Source: DASSQJ01 sp963773655
GTDB taxonomy: Bacteria; Actinomycetota; Actinomycetes; Actinomycetales; Dermatophilaceae
Length of the DNA stretch: 64,000 nucleotides
NCBI GenBank assembly: GCA_963773655.1
Contig: CAVZBX010000005.1
Span: 678,659-742,658, forward strand
Reading direction: 5' to 3'
A model generated the notes under the pieces. It ran no database searches. It saw nothing but the letters and a program-made list of their open reading frames with translations, and was not told the DNA's origin. The position numbers were made by a program, and so were the translations under genes. Positions 25,301-33,273 of this stretch are shown piece by piece (within the stretch, counting starts at the first letter, position 1; each line of letters starts with the position of its first letter).

Positions 25301-25628
25301 CGATCACCCCGCCCCCGCCACCGACGACGTGCACGTGCCCGGCGCCCGCCTCGTGCAGCAGCTCCACCAGGTACTCGAAGTACTCGACGTGTCCGCCCTG
25401 GTAGGAGCTGACCGCCACCCCCTGGACGTCCTCCTCGACCGCGGCGTCGACGACCTCCTGAACCGAGCGGTTGTGCCCGAGGTGGACGACCTCCGCGCCC
25501 TGGCTCTGCATGATCCGCCGCATGATGTTGATCGACGCGTCGTGGCCGTCGAACAGGCTCGAGGCGGTGACGATGCGCACGGGGTGCACGGGCACGTGGA
25601 GCCCGGAGTCGGTCGGCTGCGCTGCCAT
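22383..25628 (-). CDS. icmF: Fused isobutyryl-CoA mutase (IcmF)
   Basis: 1081 residues from the ATG at 25628. IcmF interconverts isobutyryl-CoA and n-butyryl-CoA with adenosylcobalamin and carries its own G-protein chaperone. Domain order is clear: B12-binding domain (about 15-150) with DGHDASINI, His29 being the cobalt ligand; MeaI-type GTPase domain (about 190-450) with GTGGSGKSS, GIGQGDAAI and NKFERRG; then the large TIM-barrel mutase domain (NLPGHFPFTAGVFPFKR, LKEDQGQNTC, KLKYHVQTSGRSL) to the end EVGGQYRRNV. Some relatives act on pivalyl- or isovaleryl-CoA, and the deciding residues were not checked. It suggests use of branched-chain acyl-CoAs. Confidence 0.95.
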   Translation of the reverse strand: MAAQPTDSGLHVPVHPVRIVTASSLFDGHDASINIMRRIMQSQGAEVVHLGHNRSVQEVVDAAVEEDVQGVAVSSYQGGHVEYFEYLVELLHEAGAGHVHVVGGGGGVIVPAEIERLREAGVTIFSPEDGQRLGLPGMVNQVIRACDTDLWQAHPTTVEAVLSGDRAAIARAITAAETGHLDDAMRAELRRAAEAHHAPVLGITGTGGSGKSSLTDELVRRLRVDQQDKLRVACVAIDPTRRKGGGALLGDRIRMNSLDGDRVYYRSLATRGGHEVPAALEDVLTILRAAAFDLVVVETPGIGQGDAAITGHADVNLYVMTPEFGAASQLEKIDMLDFADVVAINKFERRGAMDALRDVGRQLVRNREAFGARPEEMPVFGTSAATFDDDGVTALYQHLRGLLGEAGLPVGEGTLTPVDVRHSTTLRQVVPPQRTRYLSEIAETVRGYHEDTGRWADAARRVQHLAEVRDALEHAGKDHADVDALLEAARDDLPLEASRQLAGWSSTVEAYSGEEQVVTVRDKELHTRLVRESLSGSRIRRVSLPRYSDDGDLLSFLRRENLPGHFPFTAGVFPFKRDTEDPARMFAGEGDPFRTNRRFTLLSEGQPATRLSTAFDSVTLYGRDPDRRPDVYGKVGTSGVSVATVDDMMALYDGFDLTAPTTSVSMTINGPAPTVLAFFLNTVMEREVEKWAAEHGHQPDEAERHRIRATALATVRGTVQADILKEDQGQNTCLFSTEFSLRMMADIQEWFIENGVRNFYSVSISGYHIAEAGANPISQLAFTLANGFTYVEAYLARGMDIDDFAPNLSFFFSNGMDPEYTVIGRVARRIWAVAMREKYGANERSQKLKYHVQTSGRSLHAQEMAFNDIRTTLQALCAVYDNANSLHTNAYDEAVTTPSSESVRRALAIQLVIGKEWGLAMNENPLQGSFVVDELTDLVEEAVLAEFDRISERGGVLGAMETGYQRGRIQDESLLYEHRKHDGSLPIVGVNTFVRPDAEVSPHEVELARATEAEKESQLARVEAFREAHREEAQEALTRLKHAATSGENVFAVLVDAARVCSLQQVTEAFFEVGGQYRRNV

Positions 25629-25647
25629 GGGGGTGTCCCTTCGGGTT

Positions 25648-25676
25648 GCCGTACCCCGAGATGCTAGGACGTCCAA
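25648..25676 (-). promoter_or_regulatory. Candidate icmF promoter with palindrome
   Basis: On the minus strand TTGGAC (25676-25671) and TACGGC (25653-25648) are 17 bases apart, ahead of the icmF start at 25628. The palindrome GGACGTCC (25667-25674) overlaps the -35 box and could be an operator. Both are weak calls by eye. Confidence 0.35.
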
Positions 25677-25744
25677 CTACCTACCGGGAAGTCACGAGCG
25701 AGCGGGCTCCGCGCCGACGACGACCCGGGGCCGCGACCGCGCGG

Positions 25745-26782
25745 TCATCGGACGTGCCGGTCCTCGACCGCCGCCGTGTACGCGTCCGGGTCGGTGGCGA
25801 CGAGCAGCCACTCGGCGTACGCGCGCACGTACTCGGGGTCGACGACGCCGAGCGGCACGTCCTCGACGAGGCGCCGCCAGGACAGGGCCCGGTGCAGGCA
25901 GGAGACCCGGTCCGCGGCCGGCAGCAGCGCGCGCAGGTCCGGGAGCGGCACCCGGTCGGTCCACGGCTCGAGCGCGGCGTCGACGACGCGGCGCACGAGC
26001 GGGTCAGCGGGGCCGCCCCGGCGTGCGGACAGCACCCAGACCGGGATCCGGAACGCCGTCAGCGGGTGGGCCCAGACGGCGTCGCCGAGGTCGATGAACC
26101 GCATCGGCGCATCCGGCGCGTGGAAGGCGTTGCCCAGGTGCAGGTCGTTGTGCTCCAACGACGCCGGCAGCCCGCTCGCCGTGAGGACGGCGGCGGCCTC
26201 CTCGACCAGGCGCAGCCCGGCGTCCACGTGCCGGCGTTCCTCGTCGGTCAGCGCGCGCGGGTCGTCCCCCGGCAACCGGCCCAGCTCGTCGGCGAGCGCC
26301 GCCGCCCAGTCGGTGATGCCGGGCTCGGGGACGGCGGACAGGCCGGTGCCGAGCAGGGCGTCGGCGTGCGGGGCCAGGTCGTGCTGCAGCCCGGCCCAGG
26401 CGGACGCCAGCTCCGTCCAGGCCTCGTCGGGCACGTCGTCGCGGGCTCCCAGCGGCGTGCCGACGTCGCGCGTGACGAGCCAGCCACGGTCCGGCTCGAC
26501 CGCGACCACCGGCGGCACCCGGCCCGGCACCAGCCGCTCCACGGCCGCGACGAGGCAGGCCTCGAAGGCCTGCGACGGCGCGTTCTCCTTGACCCACACG
26601 CGGCCGGCGTCGGTCTCGACGTGCAGCACGGTGGACCAGAACCGGGTCCGCGACTGCTCCACCGGCCCGGTCACGGTGAGGCCGGCGTCGGCGAGGGCGG
26701 GCAGCAGCCAGGCCTCGAGCCCGGCGCGCCATCGCGGGGAGTCCCAGGTCGCCAGCAGGTCGACGGGTTCGGTGACGTCCAC
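25745..26782 (-). CDS. Aminoglycoside-phosphotransferase-fold kinase
   Basis: 345 residues from a GTG at 26782; an open extension of 29 residues upstream is less likely. The kinase-like Brenner motif SLEHNDLHLGNAF (His, Asp and Asn of the catalytic loop) and the metal-binding Asp in MRFIDLGDAVWAHPL are intact. The N-lobe carries VWVKENAPSQAFEACLVAA with the ATP-binding Lys and Glu. The family includes antibiotic, choline and homoserine kinases, so neither substrate nor resistance should be assumed. Confidence 0.8.
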   Translation of the reverse strand: MDVTEPVDLLATWDSPRWRAGLEAWLLPALADAGLTVTGPVEQSRTRFWSTVLHVETDAGRVWVKENAPSQAFEACLVAAVERLVPGRVPPVVAVEPDRGWLVTRDVGTPLGARDDVPDEAWTELASAWAGLQHDLAPHADALLGTGLSAVPEPGITDWAAALADELGRLPGDDPRALTDEERRHVDAGLRLVEEAAAVLTASGLPASLEHNDLHLGNAFHAPDAPMRFIDLGDAVWAHPLTAFRIPVWVLSARRGGPADPLVRRVVDAALEPWTDRVPLPDLRALLPAADRVSCLHRALSWRRLVEDVPLGVVDPEYVRAYAEWLLVATDPDAYTAAVEDRHVR

Positions 26783-26932
26783 CCGCGCAGTCTGCCGGGG
26801 TGTGGCGTCCGGCCGCACCGCACTTTCCGGGCGTCCGGCGTCGGAGCCGCCCCACCACGGCCTGCCCACCGTCGCCGCCGGCTGGTCGGCGCGGGCCCGA
26901 TCCCGCGGGCTCAGCGCACGCTCCCCAGCGGG

Positions 26933-28534
26933 TCAGCCGCGGAAGTCGTCGCTGAGGAAGGGTCCGCAGTCGCTCGGGGGTGCCGGCAGCGATGCCACGG
27001 CGGACTCCGCCCGGGCCCGGCCGAGGTTCCACGCCAGCCAGTCGTCACCGGCCTCGCTCCCGAACACCTCGACGGGCCCGGACTGCGCCACGACGCAGGC
27101 GGCCGTCTGCGTCGGCAGCCGCTCGGCGATGACCGGCGCGGCGTCCGCGGACAGGCTGGACAGGTACCACGTGTCGAGCCGGCCGGTCGCCTCGTAGCGG
27201 TCGATGTTGCGGTCGGCCACCCACGCGTCGGGGTTCATCGCGGCGAAGCCGAGGGCGAATACGGCCCCGGAGACCAGGGCCGCCCGCGGCACCCACGAGG
27301 CCGAGAGCCGCACGAGCGCGAGCAGGAGCATCGCGACGACGAGGCCGAACCACAGCTCGAGGCCGTCGACGAACACCCGCAGCACCGTGTAGCCGTAGGC
27401 GTCCTGGTACAGCGACATCCGGTAGAGCGCCGAGGCGACCACGGCGAGGGTGAAGACGCCGAGGGCGCCGAGCAGCGACCGGAGCAGGACGCGGTCGCGC
27501 ACCGTCTCCCGCGAGGCGACGCGCAGCGTCACGCCGACGACGAGGATGGTGAGGAACGTGGCCACGGTCAGCTGGCCGAAGCCCTGGTGCACCGAGTCGG
27601 CGTAGCTGGTGCCGGTGCGGCGGAGGTAGGCGAGGCCACCCCACATCTCGCTCGCCTGCGCGAGGAGGAACAGGGCGAAGAGGGCGCCGACGACACCCAC
27701 CGGTACGGCCCACTCCCAGGCCCGCCGGACCCGGGTGCCCGCCGGCAGCCGCACGTCCTCGAGCGCGGGCGGGTTGAGCGCGAGGTAGGCCCCGGTGAGG
27801 GCCACCCCCGCGACGAGGACCAGCACGAAGCCGCGGAGGATGATGGTGTCCCAGCCCAGGTCGGGCACGAGCGCGGTGGCCCACTCGCCGAAGAGCTCGT
27901 CCGCGGTGGCGAACAGGCCGCCGAAGACGACGAGGGCGAGCAGGGTCGTCGCCGCCGTGCGGAGGATCGGCCAGAGCAGCTGCCGACGGCTGGTCGCGGC
28001 GAGGGTGCGGCCGAGCAGCGGCAGGCCACGCAGGGCCGACAGCGGCCACGCCGCGCAGCTCGCCACCATGGCGAGCAGGCTGCGGGCCCGGGTGAGCCCG
28101 ACCGCGGCGACCGTGACGCCGGCGAGGACGGAGAGGGTGACGACGCCGCCCGCGGCCCGGAGCGTCGCGACGGTGGCCAGGGCACCCGCGAGCCCCGCCA
28201 GCGCGACCGTCCACGGGTGCCGGCGGTGGCGGGCGACCACCCACATGAGCACCCCGGTGAGCAGCATGGTCAGGGTCGTCCCGAGGCCGATGTCGCGGTA
28301 GGGCCACGCGACCGCGGCGAACACCCCGATGCCGAGTGCGGCCAGGACGACGCCCACCTGCGGCCCGAGGCCACGCTCGGGCCAGAACCGGTCGAGCAGG
28401 CTGGGCCCGCCCGGGGGTGGCGGGCCCAGCGGGGCGACCGCCACCGCGGCGGATCCCGGGGTCGTGGGGGGTGCCGCAGGTGCGTCGGGGCCGGTCATGG
28501 CGCCGACGGACGGCGTCGGCGGGGTGCTCGTCAT
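26933..28534 (-). CDS. DUF4173 (DUF4153-like) multi-pass membrane protein
   Basis: 533 residues from the ATG at 28534, which has GAGGGAG upstream. After a Pro/Ala-rich cytoplasmic head (1-45) there are about 11-12 membrane helices (VGVVLAALGIGVFAAVAWPY onward). The family marks are GGLFATADELFGEW, GWDTIILRGFVLVLVAG, YADSVHQGFGQLTVAT, SALYRMSLYQDAYG and AAMNPDAWVADRNIDRYEATG. The C-terminus (about 480-533) is a soluble tail with two cysteines. DUF4173 proteins have no established function and often neighbour two-component genes, as here. The preceding kinase frame runs into this gene without a stop. Confidence 0.85.
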   Translation of the reverse strand: MTSTPPTPSVGAMTGPDAPAAPPTTPGSAAVAVAPLGPPPPGGPSLLDRFWPERGLGPQVGVVLAALGIGVFAAVAWPYRDIGLGTTLTMLLTGVLMWVVARHRRHPWTVALAGLAGALATVATLRAAGGVVTLSVLAGVTVAAVGLTRARSLLAMVASCAAWPLSALRGLPLLGRTLAATSRRQLLWPILRTAATTLLALVVFGGLFATADELFGEWATALVPDLGWDTIILRGFVLVLVAGVALTGAYLALNPPALEDVRLPAGTRVRRAWEWAVPVGVVGALFALFLLAQASEMWGGLAYLRRTGTSYADSVHQGFGQLTVATFLTILVVGVTLRVASRETVRDRVLLRSLLGALGVFTLAVVASALYRMSLYQDAYGYTVLRVFVDGLELWFGLVVAMLLLALVRLSASWVPRAALVSGAVFALGFAAMNPDAWVADRNIDRYEATGRLDTWYLSSLSADAAPVIAERLPTQTAACVVAQSGPVEVFGSEAGDDWLAWNLGRARAESAVASLPAPPSDCGPFLSDDFRG

Positions 28535-29571
28535 CAGGTGCTCCCTCAGGTGCGTGGGTCGGTCGGTGCTCGGGCGGGTCGGCAGCGTGGTGCGCACCCG
28601 CGCTCCACGGGCTCCGGTCGGGGTGGGGACGACCTCGACCGCGCCGCCGTGCAGCTCGGCGACCCAGCGGGCGATGGCCAGACCGAGCCCGGTCCCCCCG
28701 CCGCCGTCACCGCCGGAGCCGAAACGCTCGAAGACTCTCTCGGCCCGGTCGGCGGGGATCCCGGGACCGTCGTCGACGACCTCGAGGACCCACCGGTCGG
28801 GCCCGCCGGTGGCCTCGAGCCGGACCTCGCCGCCCGCAGGGCTGTGTCGGACGGCGTTGTCGACGAGGTTGGCGACCAGCTGCGCCATCCGGGCGGGGTC
28901 GGCGCCGACGGTGAGCCCGGGCGGCGCCACCCTCGGCGTCACCCGCACCGGACGGCCGTCGAGCGCCGCCTCCTCGGCGGCGCGGGCGAGCAGGGCCGCC
29001 ACCGGGACGTCGACGACGTCGAGCGGAGCGGCGCCGGCGTCGATCCTGGAGAGGTCGAGGAGGTCACCGACGAGGTCGCTCAGCCGTTCCGCCTGCGCGA
29101 GCGCGCCCTCGAGCGCGGCGTCGTCGGGGCGCACCACGCCGTCGACGAGGTTCTCGAGCAGCGCCCGCTGGGCGGTGAGGGGGGTCCGCAGCTCGTGCGA
29201 CACGGTCGCCGACCAGCCGCCGGCGCTCGAGGTCGGCCCCGGCGAGGTCGCCGGCCATCGCGTTGAAGGCCCGCGCCAGCTCGCCCACCTCGTCGGACGA
29301 GGTGGCGCTGACCCGCTGGGCGTAGTCGCCGGCGGCCATCCGCCGGGCGGCGTCGGTCATCTCGCGCAGCGGGGAGGTCATGCCACGGGCGAGCCACCAG
29401 GTGAGCCCGAGCGCCGCCGCGAGCGGTCACCGGCACGCTGACCCAGCCGGCGATGCCGGCGACGTCCCCCAGTGCCGCCACGAGCAGGGCGCCGACCACG
29501 CTCGTGCCCACGAGGACGGCGAGCTTGACCTTGATCGAGGAGATCCCGTCGAGGGGGCGGTCGGTGTTCAC
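28535..29571 (-). pseudogene. Sensor histidine kinase, frameshifted
   Basis: The GTG at 29571 overlaps the stop of the response-regulator gene by four bases. Reading requires three frames: residues SSIKVKLAVLVGTSVVGALL and a second helix, then after a +1 shift near 29425 WWLARGMTSPLREM and the HAMP domain (AAGDYAQRVSATSSDEVGEL), and after a second +1 shift near 29204 the phosphoacceptor box VSHELRTPL, N box NLVDNAVRHS and G boxes DDGPGIP and GGTGLGLAI. The ATPase part then has no stop before the downstream DUF4173 start, so it could be read as a fusion. All catalytic motifs survive, so sequence error is more likely than decay. It would phosphorylate the adjacent OmpR-type regulator. Confidence 0.75.
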
Positions 29572-30265
29572 CGCTCCACCTCGAGGGCGTAGCCCACGCC
29601 GTGCACGGTGCGCACCCGGTCCGGGCCCAGCTTGGCGCGCAGCGCCTTGACGTGGCTGTCGAGGGTGCGCGTGCCGGACGCGTCGCCCCACCCCCACACC
29701 TCGCGCATCAGCGCCTCCCGGGAACGCACCGCGCCGGGGTCGGCCGCGAGCGCGCACAGCAGGTCGAACTCGAGGGGGTGAGGTGCACCTCGCGGCCGTC
29801 GGCGGTGACGCGCCGGGTGGCCGGGTCGACCACCAGGCCCGCGAGGTCGATCCGACCGGTCGTGCGGGCCAGTGCCTCAGCGCGCTCGACCCGTCGCAGC
29901 AGCACCCGCACCCGCGCGACGACCTCGCGCATCGAGAACGGCTTGGTGACGTAGTCGTCGGCCCCGACCCCGAGGCCGACGAGCACGTCGGTCTCGTCGT
30001 CGCGGGCGGTGAGCATGAGGACGGGGACCGGGCGGACGGCCTGGATGCGACGGCAGACCTCGAGCCCGTCGAAGCCCGGCAGCATGACGTCGAGGACGAC
30101 GACGTCGACGTCGTGCCGGCCGAACGCCTCGACCGCAGCAGGCCCGTCGTGGGCCTGGTGCACGGTGAACCCCTCGGCGCGCAGCCGGTCCGTGACCGCC
30201 TGGTTGATCACCGGCTCGTCCTCGACGACGAGCACCTGCTGCCGGGACACTCCTCCCTCGCTCAT
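29568..30265 (-). pseudogene. OmpR/PhoB-type response regulator, frameshifted
   Basis: From the ATG at 30265 the receiver domain is complete: VLVVEDEP, phosphoacceptor Asp in VVVLDVMLPGFDG, Thr in LMLTARDD and Lys in YVTKPFSMRE. The frame breaks in a run of five Cs (opposite 29774-29778): one more C would restore LTPLEFDLLCALAADPG. The second frame then gives the winged helix (REALMREVWGWG, DSHVKALRAKLG, VRTVHGVGYALE) to the stop at 29568. Total length with the repair is 232 residues, normal for this family. A homopolymer miscall is the simplest explanation. Confidence 0.8.
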
Positions 30266-30354
30266 GTGCCGAGCGTAGGAGGGCCCGGGTGGGGCCCGCG
30301 GGTGCGACGTCTGGAGATCCTGTGAAGAGTCCTGCCCGCCCTCGTCGCCCGCCG

Positions 30355-31311
30355 TCAGGCCGGGATGCGGTGCTGGCGCCGGAACGTGGTGGGCGTGACC
30401 CCGGTGCACCTCGTGAAGTGGTGGCGCAGCAGCGCCGCCGAACCGAACCCCGACTCCCGGGCCACCCCCTCGACCGACAGCTCGGTGAGCTCGAGCAGCT
30501 CCCGGGCACGTAGGACCCGCTGGTCGGTGAGCCACTGGTGCGGCGTGGTCCCGGTCTCGGCGACGAACCGCCGCGCGAAGGTGCGCGGCGACATCGTGGC
30601 CCGGCGCGCGAGGTCCTCGACGGAGTGTGGCTGCTCGAGGTGCTCCAGCATGTGGGTGAGCACCTCGCCGAGGCTCTCCGCCGTGGTCGCGGGGACCGGA
30701 CGGTCGACGAACTGGCGCTGCCCCCCGTCACGGTGCGGTGGCACGACCATCCGGCGCGCGATGCGGGTCGCCACGGCCGACCCGAGCTCGGTCCGGACGA
30801 GGTGGAGACAGGCGTCGATGCCCGCTGCCGTGCCGGCGCTCGTGATGACGGTGCCGTCGTGGACGTACAGGACGTCCGGGTCGACCCGGGCGAGGCGGGT
30901 GGCGCTGCGCCGAGTCGGCGGCGTGCATCCAGTGGGCGGCGCACCGGCGCCCGTCGAGGATGCCCGGCCGCCGCCGAGGCTGAACACCCCCGAGCAGACA
31001 GACAGCACCCACGCCCCACGCTCCACCGCGCCGCGGAGCACCTCGACGACGGCGGGCGAGGGGGTGCGGCGCTCGGCGAGGCGGGGACCGCGACGAGGTC
31101 TACGTCGGCGGCGGCGTCGAGGCCGTGCGGCGGCGGTGAGGCCGACCCCGTTGCGTGCGGCGACCGGGCCCGGCCGTTCCGCGCAGACCCGGAAGTCGAA
31201 GGGCGGGACACCGTCGTCGGTGCGGTCGATGCCGAAGACCTCGGCGAGGACCCCGAACTCGAAGAGGGACACGGGTTCCTGGAGGACGACGGCGACGGAG
31301 CGCAGGGCCAT
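30355..31311 (-). CDS. GlxA/FtrA-like AraC-family regulator (locally frame-disturbed)
   Basis: 318 residues in one open frame. The N-terminal DJ-1/PfpI-like half (SVAVVLQEPVSLFEFGVLAE, ERGAWVLSVCSGVFSLGG) and the C-terminal AraC helix-turn-helix pair (ARRATMSPRTFARRFVAETG, VARESGFGSAALLRHHF) are clear. Two internal patches are out of phase: conserved text appears in other frames (HGLDAAADVDLVAVP near 31110; GILDGRRCAAHWMHAADS near 30930). Four compensating single-base shifts would explain this, and the shown protein is therefore wrong in those patches. The family senses unknown metabolites through the DJ-1 half. It is divergent from a small plus-strand frame. Confidence 0.8.
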   Translation of the reverse strand: MALRSVAVVLQEPVSLFEFGVLAEVFGIDRTDDGVPPFDFRVCAERPGPVAARNGVGLTAAARPRRRRRRRPRRGPRLAERRTPSPAVVEVLRGAVERGAWVLSVCSGVFSLGGGRASSTGAGAPPTGCTPPTRRSATRLARVDPDVLYVHDGTVITSAGTAAGIDACLHLVRTELGSAVATRIARRMVVPPHRDGGQRQFVDRPVPATTAESLGEVLTHMLEHLEQPHSVEDLARRATMSPRTFARRFVAETGTTPHQWLTDQRVLRARELLELTELSVEGVARESGFGSAALLRHHFTRCTGVTPTTFRRQHRIPA

Positions 31312-31321
31312 GCACCGAGTA

Positions 31322-31396
31322 TGGCAGGAAATGCATGGTCCCCGTCATCCCTGCCACTCGTGGCAGGGTCTTCGTTGATCGCAAGACTTGCTGCCA
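31322..31396. promoter_or_regulatory. Repeated TGGCAG / CTGCCA half-sites upstream of the GlxA-like regulator
   Basis: Four copies of the hexamer occur in 75 bases: TGGCAG at 31322 and 31361, CTGCCA at 31351 and 31391. The middle two form a perfect inverted repeat (31349-31357 with 31360-31368, two-base loop). The array lies just upstream of the regulator start at 31311 and could be an autoregulatory operator. The central repeat could instead form an RNA hairpin. Confidence 0.4.
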
Positions 31397-31673
31397 TGAC
31401 CACGTCACAGCCATTCTCGAGACCGTCCTCTCCCTCGGCGGGGTCGCCGTCCTGCTCCTGCCCGTCGTCCTCCTCCTCGAGCGCACCCACCGCCGCACGC
31501 GGCCGAGGACGGACGCCACCTCCCGCGTCACCGCGCCCGACGACGCGGACCGGCGCCGCGTGGCCGACGAGCGGCGCGCCGCCGACGCGGCGAGGTCCGC
31601 CGGGACGTGGAGCGGCCCGCACCCCGGTCGGGGTGCGGACCGCCTGGCGGGTGCGGTCAGCGCCGGCCGATGA
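31396..31673 (+). pseudogene. Possible small membrane protein, frame-disturbed
   Basis: The ATG at 31396 opens MTTSQPFSR, but the convincing protein text is in a neighbouring frame: LETVLSLGGVAVLLLPVVLL, one membrane helix, then a charged Arg/Asp-rich tail of about 60 residues ending GRGADRLAGAVSAGR at 31673. A single-base shift near 31415 would join the two. It lies in the error-rich stretch, divergent from the GlxA-like regulator and convergent with coxG. It may not be a real gene. Confidence 0.3.
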
Positions 31674-32415
31674 GCCACCCGAGGACGACCCCGACGACCC
31701 CGACGACGACGTACGGCGCGTAGCTGCGCACCAGCACCGGCAGCACGGTGGCCCCGAGGTCGATGGAGTCGTCCTCGGCCGACGGGCCGGCTCGGCCGCG
31801 GTGGGCCGCTCGGGGGCCGCTGCCGCCGGTGGTACGGCACGCCGGCGCCGCCGGCGCCGCCCCGGCGGTGGCCGCCACGGGCGGTCGCTGCGGTCGGCTC
31901 GCCGGCCGCGGCAGCGGGGCGCCCGGCCGCGGGCTCGGGCGCCTCGGTGGCGGCAGCCACCGGGCTCCCCCGCCGCCCTCAGCTCGCCCTCGACGCAGCC
32001 GATGAACTGCTGGAGCAGCTTGTCGGAGACGTCCTGCATGACGCCCCGGCCGAACTGCGCCGGCTTGCCGGTGACGGACAGCTCGGTCGTACGTCGACCC
32101 GGGTGCCCGTCACCGGAGGGAGCGAGCTGGATCGTCACGGTGGCCCCGGCCGTGCCGTTGCCCCGCTTGTCCTTGCCCTTGGCCTCGAGCACGGCGCGGT
32201 GGGCGTCGTCGTCGCGCTCGAGGAACTGGCCCGCACCGGTGTACTGGAGCGCGATCGGGCCGAGCTTGACCTTGACGGTTCCCGTTGAAGCCGTCGTCGG
32301 TGGCCTCGGTGACGGTGGCGCCGGGGAAGCAGCCCCCGACCCGCTCGAGGTCCATGAAGGTCTGCCAGGTGACGTCGGGCGGGGCGGGGACGGTGAAGTC
32401 GTGGGTCAGCTCCAT
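31657..32415 (-). pseudogene. coxG: CoxG-like SRPBCC protein with C-terminal membrane anchor, frameshifted
   Basis: The ATG at 32415 begins MELTHDFTVPAPPDVTWQTF, the start of the CoxG (SRPBCC) fold. An extra A near 32286 breaks FNGTVKVKLGPI; later frames give LEAKGKDKRGNGTAGATVTI, ELSVTGKPAQFGRGVMQDVS and KLLQQFIGCVEGEL, and finally an anchor helix VRSYAPYVVVGVVGVVLG before the stop at 31657. Net length stays a multiple of three. CoxG tethers carbon monoxide dehydrogenase to the membrane in related systems. It follows coxM by seven bases. Motif retention suggests errors rather than loss. Confidence 0.7.
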
Positions 32416-32422
32416 GCCGCGC

Positions 32423-33273
32423 TCAGCTCCCCAGGGCCTTCTCGACGGCCCGGCGGGCGAGCACCGCGGCCAGGTGGCGGCGGTAGTCGGCGTCGCCGTT
32501 GAGGTCGCTCGGGCGGGTTGGTGCCCTCGGCGGCGGCGGCGCACGCCTCGGCCACGTCGTCGGCGGACCGACCGGCGAGCGCCTGCTCCACCGCCGTGGC
32601 GCGCAGCGGGGTCGACCCCATGTTCGTCAGCCCGATCCGGGCCTCGGCGACGGTGCCACCCTCCGCGCGGACGGTGGCCGCGACCGCCGACGATCGACCA
32701 CTGGTGGGAGACCCGGACGAACTTCTCGTACGCGCTGCCCCAGCCGGTGTGCTTGGGGATGCGGACCTCGGTGAGCAGCTCGCCCTCGCCGACCGCGGTC
32801 TCGAACAGGTCGCGGAAGAACTCCGCGACCGGCACGGTGCGCTCCCCGGAGGGACCGGCCACCACCATCGTCGCGTCGAGGGCGAGCACCGGCGCCCCGA
32901 CGTCACCGGCGGGGTCGGCGTGCACGAGCGCGCCACCGACGGTGCCGCGGTGCCGGATCTGCGGGTCGGCGACGGTCTCGACCGCCTTCGCGAGCAGGCC
33001 GGCGTGCTCGCGCACGAGGTCGCTCGCGACGACGTCGCTGTACGGGGTCATCGCCCCGATGGCGAGGTGGTCGCCGCCGTCGCGGATGCCGCGCATCGCC
33101 TCGATCCGGCCGAGGTCGACGACCGTCTCCGGGGCGTTGAGCCGCATCCGCAGGATCGGCAGCAGCGACTGCCCGCCGGCGAGCACCTTGGCATCCTCCC
33201 CCGCCTCGGCGAGGGCGGAGAGCGCCTCGTCGACGCTCGTCGGGGCCACGTAGTCGAAGGATGCGGGGATCAC
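32423..33273 (-). pseudogene. coxM: FAD-binding medium subunit of a CO dehydrogenase/xanthine dehydrogenase-type enzyme, frameshifted
   Basis: A GTG at 33273 overlaps the coxL stop. The FAD motifs VLAGGQSLLPILRMRL and RGTVGGALVHADPAGD are present in the first frame, which runs to QWSIVG. A +1 G near 32690 shifts to VAATVRAEGGTVAEARIGLT, and another +1 G near 32512 shifts to LNGDADYRRHLAAVLARRAV and the stop at 32423. Repaired length is about 282 residues, normal for CoxM. The subunit passes electrons from the iron-sulfur subunit to FAD and on to the quinone pool or NAD. Confidence 0.8.

Noticed and set aside
22362..25667. Plus-strand open frame of 1101 codons opposite icmF
   Set aside because: Pure shadow of the GC-rich codon pattern of icmF; the minus-strand protein has every expected mutase motif.
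25745..26782. Antibiotic resistance gene (aminoglycoside phosphotransferase)
   Set aside because: Only the general kinase fold is supported; there is no resistance context, so a specific resistance call would be unsupported.
28535..29571. Programmed ribosomal frameshifting in the histidine kinase
   Set aside because: No slippery heptamer or downstream stem was seen at the two shift sites, and neighbouring genes show the same random single-base shifts.
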